NCBI GenBank assembly: GCA_015680685.1
Contig: MNCI01003676.1
Location: 134,689-157,110, forward strand
Source: Gnetum montanum
Taxonomy: Eukaryota; Streptophyta; Gnetopsida; Gnetales; Gnetaceae
DNA length: 22,422 nt
Reading direction: 5' to 3'
Positions 10,361-19,291 of this stretch are shown piece after piece. The position numbers and the translations under genes were made by a program. The notes under the pieces were generated by a model. It was given only the letters and a program-made list of their open reading frames with translations, did no database searches and was not told where the DNA came from. Position 1 is the first letter of the stretch. Every line of letters begins with the position of its first letter.

Positions 10361-11165
10361 GTCTATAGTAAAAAATTGATAAAAAAATATCAAAAATTTT
10401 AAATTTGACTTAAACCACTTCTAAACCCTCCTCAACACTTCAAAAAATCCCTAGGAACTTGGGACATTGATGGAAAAACTTTTTCAAAGTGTCAATGTTG
10501 TCCATCATCACAGCGGTAAAACGTAATAGCCCTAAAACCAAATTCTACACCACTTTGCCAAAAAAATTGATAAAAAATTAACTGCTTATCCTATTTTGAT
10601 GATTCCATAGTTATTGGAATTATAAAACCATGAACTAAAAACCCAAAATATGAAAACATAAAAACACTTAACCATTTTCATAGCAAAAAATGCAAAATTA
10701 ACATAAAGGTGACCATCATAGCCAAACCCCCATTTTGCACAAGTTTACGGAAAACTTCATCAAAAATTAACCACAAATCAAAATTCAATGCTTCCATAGC
10801 TATTGGAATTCTTAAATAGTACACTAAAAATTCAAGACCATAAAAATAAAAAATTCATAACTATATATTCTAGAAAAAAATACCAAAGTTACACCAAAAA
10901 TAACTGAAAAACTAAAAACCTACTTGACACTACCTCATGAAAACACTCATAAAAAATCAACCATAAGGTAGAATTGAGTTTCTCAAAAATCAAATCAACC
11001 AAAAAATAATAAAAAATAATCATATAGTATAAAAAATCAAAATACCTAGCCATTTTACAAAAAAATTCAAAAGTGGCATTACTTTTTGAGGTAGAAAAAA
11101 GTAGAAAACCCATCGAATTCATGGAAGCAACATTTATACCATAGTGTAGACAAAATCCAAAATCC
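10361..11165 (+). repeat. AT-rich degenerate tandem array, about 190-bp period
   Basis: The word AAAAATTGATAAAAAAT or a variant begins at 10371, 10561, 10751 and 10939. A second word, TTCCATAG(T/C)TATTGGAATT, occurs at 10603 and 10792 and is degraded near 10980. A third, with TAGCAAAAAATGCAAAA character, recurs near 10680, 10870 and 11058. All give a spacing of 188-190 bp, so about four to five diverged copies are present. Base composition is strongly biased to A, so single words are weak evidence; the agreement of three words is what supports the call. An antisense open frame at 10889-11167 is a by-product. Confidence 0.55.
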
Positions 11166-11820
11166 AAGTAGCACTAAAAACATGTAAAGATGACCTATAT
11201 CTACCATGAGAATTTTAGAAACTTCAATCCAACCAATACACAAGCCTAGATCTGAGAAAATGCAGAGGGTCTAAGATAGAAATGGAATAAAACACTCATA
11301 AAAATGGTTAGAGCTGTGTACTTTGGATAGCTAGATGTGGAGCCCTCTCCAATAAATGGATGTGGGAGTTAAGAGAGTCCATGGATTGCTACATCCACCT
11401 CTTCTAGATCAAGGTTTTTAACAAGAGTCTTCCTCCTCGACATGATGGAAAACTAACAAGGAAAGCACCAAAAATCCTTAAGTTCTAGTAGGCCTAGGGT
11501 AACTAAGCTAGCACTTGATGAAGAAAAGCTTGGACTATGTTGAGGCTAGTGGTAGTAGGCAAGCAAAGAGCTTCAATCTTGGGTGCAGTAGCTTGGAGTA
11601 GTGGAATAAAACTGATTTTTACAAGTTTAAACTAAACAACCAAACTTAAACCTAAGCATCCACCATGAAACCTTGGTTTTCATAAGGAACATCCATAAGT
11701 CTCACTTCACTTAGTGATAAAAATTAGAAAGTAGGACCATGTTGGGTGAGTGAGAAACTAAGTGATTCAAATCTTCTAGTTCCATGTGGGTCCCACTAGA
11801 CACTCCACAAATAGACCTAG
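11166..11820. other. Non-coding spacer between two tandem arrays
   Basis: I see no gene and no clear repeat. AAAACACTCATAAAAA near 11291 echoes a word at about 10941 in the preceding array, which suggests degraded further copies. Confidence 0.4.
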
Positions 11821-11828
11821 AAAAATAG

Positions 11829-13990
11829 ACTACACTGGGATTTGAGCATCCCAATGCTAACCACACTGGGGTTTAGCCCCTTAAGAGACTTGGAATACAT
11901 TCCAAATTCCATCCACTCTGAAAACCTAGTCCCCAGTCCTACATTCATGCTGTTAAACCTAAGGATCAACGTAGGAAACCAAACATCAACATCTATGCAA
12001 ACTAAGTTGCAAGAAATCCAAAAATTAGTGTGAAAATTTGGTATCTTAGTTACTACACTAGCTTAAGGAATGACTATGCTAGCCCAGCATAGTCACATGG
12101 GAAATTATGCTTTTTACCACCTCTCATTAGCCCATCTATGTTGTGCTTCCACCCATGAGATCCTATGACCAAAATTAGTAGCTGAGAGTTAGAATTAGTA
12201 GTCACCAAGCATCAGAATAGCTTTAAATCTCATTATAGACTGGTTCTTGAGGATGACTACGCTGGCCAAGAGCATGAATATGCTAGCCAAGCATAATCAA
12301 GAATGGAATAAGACTTTTCCTACTCATCAAGCTTCCAACTAAGACTAGAACACACATGCCATGTTTCAAACCCTATCCAGAGCTCTCAACAACTCTGAAA
12401 CTCCATGAAACTCATCAAATGATCTTAAAAATTAGTCAAAACCTATGACTACACTGAAGGGAGCCTATGACTTTGTTGGCCTAGCATAGTAATAGGGTAT
12501 TCAAGTGGGAGTGATCATAGAAATAACAATAAACCTTCAAACTTCATTTCATAACTTTCACACCTTCCCAAGACTCTCGGTAACCCTAGATTGATAACCA
12601 ATAAAGCAAAAATTCATTCCAGACACCTATTCTAATGCTGACTAAGCTAGGGATTACATGCCTATACTAGGCTAGTGTATTCATTAGTGGATTCCAGCAT
12701 AGTCCACATGTGGAAGTCCAAAATAGATTAGGAAAAAGTAAAATTGACTTCAAAAAAATTCTATAACCTTATTGGAGCTTGTTCAAACTACAAAACTCAC
12801 CACTTTTCATCCCAAGCAAGCCAACTATGCTGAGAATTGCATGCCTACACTAGGCCATCATAGTCATCAAAAAAGCCTAGTGTACTCCACATGTAAACCC
12901 TAAAATGAGCCATATACAACTCAAATTGATGGTCGAAAAGATCTAGAATCCTACTAGAGCCTTCCAAGACCAAAAAAACCCTAGAAATCAAGCCAAAACT
13001 CATCATTTTTCAACACAAACTTCTCAACTACACTGAAGATTTCATGCCTACATTGGGCCAGCATAGTCAAGAGGTATATGGCTTCTCCAAAACTCAAGAA
13101 ATGACTAGAATTAACAATTCCAATTCCAAAACCCTAGCTAGAGCACTAGAAACCCCAAAAGTTCATTAGCATGGTCAATTAATCATGGAAGCTTACCTAG
13201 AATAAAAATTTATGCATGACTACACTAGGAAATCCTATGACTACAGTGGCCTAATTTGGTCTCAATGTAGACATGTTTTGTAGCAAGGTTAACTAGCATC
13301 ATACCACTTCAAATAGTTCAAAACCTGACTTAGAAGCCTAGAACCTTATTTAGCTTCACCCAACTACAATTTCACTTTGTTTCCATCATGAAAACACAAA
13401 ATTACTCTCAACTACATTAGGACCATACATGAATCCACTAGCCTAACATGGTCTAGTGGAAAATACCATAAAAACCACTTTTGTTAACCAATTTTGACTC
13501 TAGAATGATAAATTTGATCCTTCTAAGAGCCTACGTTGCCATAGGAAGCTAGTAGTGCACTGATTCCAGCCTTAAAATCCCATGAATTTGTCTTTTCTAT
13601 GTGACTACACTGGGGCCTTCCTTGACTATGGTGGCCCAGCATAGTCATGAGAAAAAATATCATTTTTATCTTATAGAAGGTAAAAATAGAGTTCGAATGC
13701 ATCAATCTTCAATCCCAATCTCCTTTGCTAGTTGTGTGGGTCATCAAGAGCTATAAAATGGTCATATTGAACTCGGAAAACTACTCATCAATGCTAACTA
13801 TGTTGAGGCTTGCATGACTATGCTAGGCCAACATAGTCACTAGTAGAGCCTAGTGTAGTCACAAGAAAAGATGCTAATTTTTCTTTGAAACAACTTCGAA
13901 ATAGCCTCCTTAGATGTCCAAACTCCCCTAGTAGCCATATAGCCTTATACCATGGCCCTCTAAGGCCTAAAATTGGAAATATCTAACCTT
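11829..13990 (+). repeat. Tandem array, about 193-bp monomers with a dyad core
   Basis: Each monomer begins with a half-site like GACTACACTGG, followed about 20 bp later by TGACTATGCTGGCC and AGCATAGTC. First half-sites fall at 12052, 12254, 12447, 12640, 12823, 13026, 13218, 13410, 13603 and 13796: spacings 202, 193, 193, 183, 203, 192, 192, 193, 193. The second half-sites give the same spacing. An isolated related core lies at 11829-11876. At 12071-12095 the dyad is perfect (TGACTATGCT and AGCATAGTCA around five bases). Between cores, phrases such as CCTAGAA and AAAACCCTAG recur. The array is too diverged for recent expansion. Short frames at 11842-12033 and 13523-13705 are incidental. Confidence 0.8.
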
Positions 13991-14588
13991 TTTTTATCAA
14001 TATTAACCATGTTTATTTACATGTATTCCAATGTGATTAATTTGACCTTGTTTCATGGTATCTTGATCTATTTTGATCTTGTTATGCATTTTTTATCTTC
14101 ACTATACTTAGCTAACCTCATTTGACCTCTAAATTATATTAGTTTCACTATAGCTACCATGTTTTCTCTACCATGTTCTTTATTGACCTTTTTCTTGCCT
14201 TTGATTGATGTTAGATGATGGGGTTTGACCATTCTTAATCATCATTTGATACCATGTAACCATGACCTACCAAGGCCTTATACTAGCAACATGGCTTGCT
14301 AATGCCTAAAACTGGCAAAATTGTAACCTCAATTGATCATATTTGATCTTATTTTTCATACTTTAATTATGCCTCAAATTGTTTTAACCTTGTTTGGCCT
14401 TTATTTGGCCTTTTCCATATCTTATTTATCTTCACCTACCCCTTATAGCCTTGGTTGACCTCATTTGCATGTTGTTTGACATTGAAATAGCATGTATTTA
14501 CATAGTTACTAAGATATTTTATAGTGTTTTGACATTATTTACTCATTTTTACCCAAGTTCCACTTAATGTGCTTATGGTTGACATGCA
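13991..14588. other. Non-coding spacer before reverse transcriptase
   Basis: No gene is seen. The stretch is rich in TTTGACCTT-like words and contains two related 33-bp-type units. It ends in TTGACATGCAG just before the first readable pol codons, a sequence that would serve as a 3' splice site if the region is an intron. Confidence 0.45.
14254..14320 (+). repeat. Two units related to the 33-bp minisatellite
   Basis: CCATGACCTACCAAGGCCTT-ATACTAGCAAC and GCTAATGCCT-AAAACTGGCAAAA match the plan of the units at 9205-9490 (ACCATGGCC, TTAAACT, GGCAAA). They lie nearly 5 kb from the main array, close to the opposite end of the protease-RT gap. Confidence 0.6.
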
Positions 14589-14880
14589 GTATTAGAGTAT
14601 GAGGACCTAAGAGAAAATGAGTTTTCCTTTGAGCCTAAGTATTCCCCATGGTGATGTTGAACAATGTATTTAACCTAATTGCCTAGATCTTGAGCTTGAG
14701 AGTCTTTTCATCTACATAAATTTAATAGAGAAACCTCTAGAGTAGTCTAAAAACCTAGTCAAAACCCTTGACCTTAAGGCTAGTGACATTACCAAAGACT
14801 CTATAGTTGAAGTTCCTATCATGACACATAGTGGTGAGGAGAAAACCTTGAAAATCAATTTATCACTAAAATTTCAACAG

Positions 14881-15700
14881 GTTCAAGACATCACCCAGGT
14901 CCTATGAGATAATATTAATGCCTTTTCTTGGTCATATGAAGATATGCTAGGTCTAGACCCACTTTTAATCCAACATAACATCATCCTTGATCTTAGCATT
15001 AGACCAATTAAGCAAAAAATTTGTAATATTAGACTTAATTTGGCCTTGGTAGTTCATGATGAAATCACAAAACTATATTAAGCTGGTTTCATCAACGTTG
15101 TTGATTACATAGAATGGATGTCCAACATAGTGGTAGTCCCTAAGAAAAATGGGAGTATTCACATTTGCATAGATTTCCAAGACCTAAATAAGGCAACTAT
15201 CAAAGATGATTTTCCTTTGCCTAGTATTGATCAACTTATTGATACTACGATTGGGCATTCCTTATTATCCTTTATGGTGGGTTCTTAAGATCAACAAATT
15301 ACGATTAACCCATAGCACCAACTTAGCACAACCTTCATGATCCCTTGGGGTACTTTTTATTATACCATTATTCCCTTTGGCCTAAACAATGTAGGAGCAA
15401 TCTACCAAAGAGATATGATGTATATCTTTAGTGATTATATGCTAGGCTTTCTCAATAACTATGTAGATGATATAGCCATTAAGTCCAAACTGGCCAATGA
15501 TCATGCTCATGACATTGACCTTGTACTTAAATAATGCCTCAAGTATGAGCTTAGGGTTAATCCCATGAAGTGTGTCTTTGGTGTCAAAATTGGTAAGATG
15601 TTTGGATTTGTGGTGTTTGAAGTAGGGTTACATGTCAATCCTGATCAAGTTAAATCCATTTCCAACTTGGTAGCATTTAATAACCTTAAGAATCTTTGAG
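14881..15700 (+). pseudogene. Reverse transcriptase domain of element A
   Basis: RNA-dependent DNA polymerase. Visible blocks in order: INAFSWSYEDMLGLDP (about 14911-14958), IRPIKQKICN, AGFI, WMSNIVVVPKKNGSIHICID (15115-15174), DFPLPSIDQLID, MIPWGTFYYTIIPFGLNN (15337-15390), and the catalytic YVDD at 15460-15471. Thumb sequence NPMKCVFG and LQGRLQFIHRF follows. The order and spacing match plant Ty3/gypsy RT. The block around the first catalytic aspartate is damaged: family members read FLDG-SGYNQI, here FMVGS, a stop, then DQQI (about 15280-15303), so the aspartate is lost. Stops also occur near 14905, 15079, 15313 and 15532. Confidence 0.88.
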
Positions 15701-15789
15701 GACTACAAGGTAGATTGCAATTTATCCATAGATTTATTGCTAGGCTTATGGATAAGTTACAACCCATGCAAAACTTGCTTAAGAAAGGA

Positions 15790-16250
15790 GCTTACTATGA
15801 GTGGATGGCTAAATGCTTAGAAGCCTTTGAGAACCTTAAGCAAGAGTTGGCATAACTATTGGTGATCTATCCACTACAAAAGTATAAACCCTTTTACATA
15901 TACCTTACTATCTCTGATGCATCTATTACCTCTCTACTTTATCACAAATGAGATTATGAAGAAAATTTTCTAGTATACTACCTTAGCCATGCATTAATCA
16001 CCCATGACATTGGATACATTGAAGTAGAGAAGTATTATCTGGCCCTAGTCTTCTCATTGAAGAAGTGGAGACACTACCTCTTTTGGAGCTAGTTTAGTGT
16101 CATTTACAAAGATAATTTTCTTAGAGCCATCACAACTAATTTTTATGAAAGTAGTTGTATAGCCCATTGGAAAGCCATAAAAATGGACTTTGACCTTTAT
16201 TATGTTTCTCAAGCCTCAACAAAAGGTCAAGCTATAGCTGCACAACTCAC
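15790..16250 (+). pseudogene. First RNase H domain and connection of element A
   Basis: This domain removes the RNA strand of the hybrid. Visible: AYYEWMAKCLEAFENLKQEL, a stop, KPFYIYLTISDASI (about 15886-15927), LVYYLSHALITHDIGYIEVE (about 15970-16029), LALVFSLKKWRHYL, then IAHWKAIKMDFDLYYVSQAS and KGQAIAAQL (about 16210-16240). The last phrase is characteristic of Tat-lineage pol just before the second RNase H. Stops occur near 15853, 15946 and 16090. Confidence 0.8.
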
Positions 16251-16320
16251 TATTTCACTAGTTGATGACCATGCAATCATTTACCTTGAATTCCCTTATG
16301 AACACATAAACATCATTAGC

Positions 16321-16760
16321 CAAGTACCTGAGGCCTATGAAGCCATCATGAACTTCAATGGAGCTTCAACTATCCATGGGGCAACTGCCATGACCATCAT
16401 AACATTCCTATCTAGTGAAATCTAATCCTTTGCCTATTGTTTCAAATTTCCATGTACCAACAATGTAGTAGGGTATGAGGGTTTGATCAAGGGAATGATG
16501 GGAGCTTGTGACCAAGGAATAAAATGCTTAAAGGTGATTCAAAACTTGTGGTCAACCAAGTAATTGAGGTTTACACATGTAATTCAAAACATTTGCAACC
16601 TTACTATGACCTAGAAAATAAATAGATGCAACAATTTACAAACATTGATATCCAACATGTACCTTGAACTGAGAAAATGCTTGCCAATACCGTTGCAACC
16701 TTAGCTCTTAGTGTGAAGCCAGATGCTTTTAGTAAGTTATCCACCTTAATTATGGACTAT
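16321..16760 (+). pseudogene. Second (archaeal-type) RNase H of element A
   Basis: A duplicate RNase H, acquired by the Tat/Ogre lineage, lies between the first RNase H and integrase. Here MNFNGASTIHGA (16348-16383) is the first catalytic block; family members have an aspartate where AAT (16357-16359) encodes asparagine, a single G-to-A change that removes a catalytic residue. Then FPCTNNVVGYEGLIKG (about 16450-16497), ACDQGIKCLKV, a frame change near 16533, GDSKLVVNQV (16533-16562), and ENMLANTVATLAL (about 16671-16710). Two further stops fall at about 16623 and 16665. The combination CTNN, GDSKL and the terminal AN-VATLA is diagnostic, so the lineage call is firm. Confidence 0.82.
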
Positions 16761-16979
16761 GCTATTCCCATCATATAGAGCACTAGGGATACCTTCGTAG
16801 TCATAAGTCATGCTACTCCTACAAAGGATTCATATGATGATATTAAGTTTTATCTTATGCATGGCAAACCTTCACAAGGTCTAACTTCTACTTAAAAGGA
16901 TGTTGTACATAAATGATCAAAATAGTATGTCATAGTAGGCAATAACATATTATGTTGATGGTCATACATTTACATATTG

Positions 16980-18093
16980 TTAGTATGCTTAGGTAAAATT
17001 GAAGCCCACATAATCCTAGAGCAAGTTCACAAAGGTGTATTGGGGGGGCATATAGGACCTAGAGCCATGACTACAAAGATTAGACCAGTAGGCTATTACT
17101 AGTCCTATATGGAAATTAATTACCTACAGAAAGTTAAAACTTTTGACATGTGCCAACAACATAAAAACCTTATACATGTACTACCAACTAAGTTATACAC
17201 CACTTAGATAACTTGGCCATTTCAATGATGGGGGTTGGATATCATTGGACCTATAACACGTAAGTAATCCATAGGGAATAACTTTAGCATCACTACAATT
17301 GAATACTTCACAAAGTGGGTTGAAGCTATTTTCCTAAAGAAGACAAGATCTTGACAAGTTTGTAAATTCATATTCAATAACATAGGAACTCATTTTGGTA
17401 TAACAATGACCATAGTAACTGATAATGAACCATGATTTAGTAGCCAAGAAATGAAGAAATTTTGTCATGACCTAGGCATTAATCTTTACTTTCCATCACC
17501 ATATTACCCTCAAGCCAATAGGTAAGCCGAAGCAAGCAACAAGGCCATCATAAGCTTGCTCAAGAAAATGTTGAATAACAACAAATGCAAATGATATGAG
17601 TGGCCTATCCATGCACTTTGGGCTTATCGAATGACATTTTGGACCACAACTAGTGTAACCCAATATAGACTATTTTATGATTCTAAAGCTATTTTTACCT
17701 CTTAAATTATAGAATCCATCACTCAAAGTAGCCTTATCAAGCTTCATAAACATTGAATAAAACAAGGAGCTATGCATCATGGACTTGGACTTGGTGGAAG
17801 AGCAATAGGTATGAATGCTTGCTCACATCGAGTAGTATTAGGAGAGGAAGAAATGATAACACCACCATAACCTAAATAAGCACAAGCTCAAGGAAGGGGA
17901 CCTGGTACTCAAGGCCATCCAAAAACATGCAAACAAATTCTCATCCAACTGGGAAAGACTTTTCTTGGTCACTAAGGCCTACAAAAATGGAGCCTTCAAG
18001 ATAGCAAACATGGATGAGAATGAGTTGACTAATCTAGTCAATAATTCCTACCTAAAACCTTACTACATGGAGCTTGTGAGAACCAATAGTTGA
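16980..18093 (+). pseudogene. Integrase of element A
   Basis: Integrase joins element DNA to the chromosome. The zinc-binding region has histidines at 17028 and 17049, but the first cysteine of the CxxC pair is phenylalanine (TTT at 17142-17144, in FDMCQ). The catalytic core retains all three acidic residues: D in WGLDIIGP (17238), D in VTDNEP (17421) and E in AEASNK (17529), the last two separated by 35 residues as in the D,D35E family. YFTKWVEA and HALWAYRM are also recognisable. After a frame change near 17765 the C-terminal region reads HKLKEGDLVLKAIQKHANKF, NWERLFLVTKA, and ends LKPYYMELVRTNS. No chromodomain follows. Stops lie near 17100, 17196, 17226, 17265, 17355, 17436 and 17523. Confidence 0.87.
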
Positions 18094-18962
18094 CACTGAC
18101 AACCTTTGAAACTAACAAGAAGAAAGCCTACATGACCTCCTTTTGCACAAGAGATGAACAATGAAAATTTGTAACATAGGTAACCTTTGGTGGCTTGGTT
18201 TGCTAATTATTTTACATGGGCTTATTGTATTGTAATAACATAGCTTCTTTATCTAGTTTTCTTGTCCTCTTGATATTGTGCTTGTAGAATGAAGCCCAAA
18301 GTCATCACAGAAGGTACAACTCATTACGGTAGCAAGTCACCATGTGACCTCAATGCACAAGATTCAGTATGGTTGTCCTTCCATACTAAGAGTGCTTGTT
18401 TCCATTATTACCATTACCACTCCTTGAGCCCAGTCTCATAACCTAATTATAACCTTCCTCACCCTTGAATGATAATGTTGACCAATGTTTGACATTCATG
18501 CATTGTGTCCATATGAGATCCTTTCCTCGTGCTCCACCTACAAGGCTGTCGAATATAACACATCTCATTCAATGGGAAAAGCAAATCAAAACTAGCCTTG
18601 GTAATGAAACCCAATGAGGGTTTCACCCCAAAAAAATGGAAAAAATAAATTTCAAGAAACCAAAAGGTTAATGAAGCTCAAAAGGATAAATCTATGGCTT
18701 CAAACATGCAAAGGGAGGAGCCTAATGGCCAAAGAAGCAACCAACACTTCAAACATATTGCCAAGCAACCAACACTTCAAAATGTGAAGTGCAAGGAACT
18801 ATTTATTGATCAACATGTTGTATCTATATCATAGCGATGATGTTACCATTTAAAACTCATTATCAAGTTTGTAACCATTTCCCTATAGAAAATGATAGCC
18901 CTTACCATAATCTTATCCCATCAACACAAGCACTCTTTGGCATGGTTCAACATTATTGAGTC
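18094..18962 (+). other. 3' untranslated region of element A
   Basis: No coding signal is seen between the pol stop and the polypurine tract. It contains the 19-base direct repeat AAGCAACCAACACTTCAAA at 18735-18753 and 18763-18781 (28-bp period), and a short inverted repeat CACTTC/GAAGTG at 18773-18791. A purine-rich word, AAAGGGAGGAG, near 18710 could be a secondary polypurine tract. Confidence 0.5.
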
Positions 18963-18978
18963 AAGCAAAGAGAGGGAA
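18963..18978 (+). promoter_or_regulatory. Polypurine tract of element A
   Basis: AAGCAAAGAGAGGGAA directly precedes TGTTGG, the start of the 3' LTR. A purine run at this place primes plus-strand DNA synthesis in LTR retrotransposons. One cytosine interrupts it. Confidence 0.6.
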
Positions 18979-19291
18979 TGTTGGTGATGGACCTATAGTG
19001 ATGTTTTGCATTCAATGTTGATGTCTCTCAAGTCAATCCTCCAAACATCAACAAAACATTAATGAAACACCACCAAGAAAATTCATTTTTCAACTTGAGG
19101 TAATATTTTATTGCAAATGTAAGATTTGTAGTCTATGAGCTACAATCTTGCATACTTTAGCTTTTGGGGATGAAAATTTCCTTAGAAGTCGCTATTGCCT
19201 CACTTTCCAAGTGGAAAAAGTTACCTCATGTGTATATTTAAGCTTGGGAAGGCTAAAAATTCCTTGGGGATTGCCAAATTTTCTAGGTCCA
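18979..19291 (+). repeat. 3' LTR of element A, internally deleted
   Basis: It starts TGTTGG after the polypurine tract and ends TCCA. From 19067 to 19270 it aligns well with 1041-1253 of the 5' LTR (for example GAAACACCACC, CATACTTTAGCTTTTGGGGAT and CCAAGTGGAAAAAG in both). It then jumps to the last 20 or so bases of the LTR at 19274. About 1.1 kb, including the TATA box, is absent. Because the 5' copy keeps the promoter, deletion in this copy is more likely than insertion in the other. Confidence 0.72.

Larger units (their letters stand above)
14589..18093 (+). pseudogene. pol: pol of element A: RT, RNase H, second RNase H, integrase
   Basis: The polyprotein copies the element RNA to DNA and inserts it. 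It reads in one frame from about 14650 to 16530 with only in-frame stops, shifts by one at about 16533 (a small deletion within the second RNase H), stays in that frame to about 17760, then returns to the first frame to the terminal stop TGA at 18091-18093. A short acidic start (LEYEDLRENEFSFEP, 14591-14635) is in a third frame. About twenty in-frame stops occur; most can be reached from CGA, CAA, CAG or TGG by one C-to-T or G-to-A change. Domain details are given in the separate entries. The few frame changes compared with many stops suggest point decay of a once intact gene. Confidence 0.85.
937..19291 (+). mobile_element. Element A: very large, decayed Ty3/gypsy retrotransposon of the Tat lineage
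   Basis: The parts occur in the expected order: 5' LTR, primer-binding site, gag, protease, reverse transcriptase, RNase H, second RNase H, integrase, polypurine tract, 3' LTR. The second RNase H between the first RNase H and integrase is the known hallmark of the Tat/Ogre lineage. No chromodomain follows integrase, which also fits Tat. Span is about 18.3 kb, inflated by 6144-8505 inside protease and by 8943-14588 between protease and reverse transcriptase. All genes carry stops, so it cannot make its own proteins. The LTRs share clear similarity at 1041-1253 versus about 19067-19270 and at 2356-2376 versus 19274-19294. The left boundary is approximate. Confidence 0.8.

Noticed and set aside
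10889-11167. 92-codon minus-strand open frame rich in F and L
   Set aside because: It lies in an AT-rich tandem array; poly-A on the plus strand gives F/L-rich frames on the minus strand by composition.
13750-13760. CTATAAAATGG, a good TATA-box match
   Set aside because: It lies inside one monomer of the 193-bp array and is not repeated in the others, so it is probably chance.
8935-14594. Target-site duplication AGTAA/AGTAT around the protease-RT gap
   Set aside because: Only four bases match and no terminal structure accompanies them; not distinguishable from chance.
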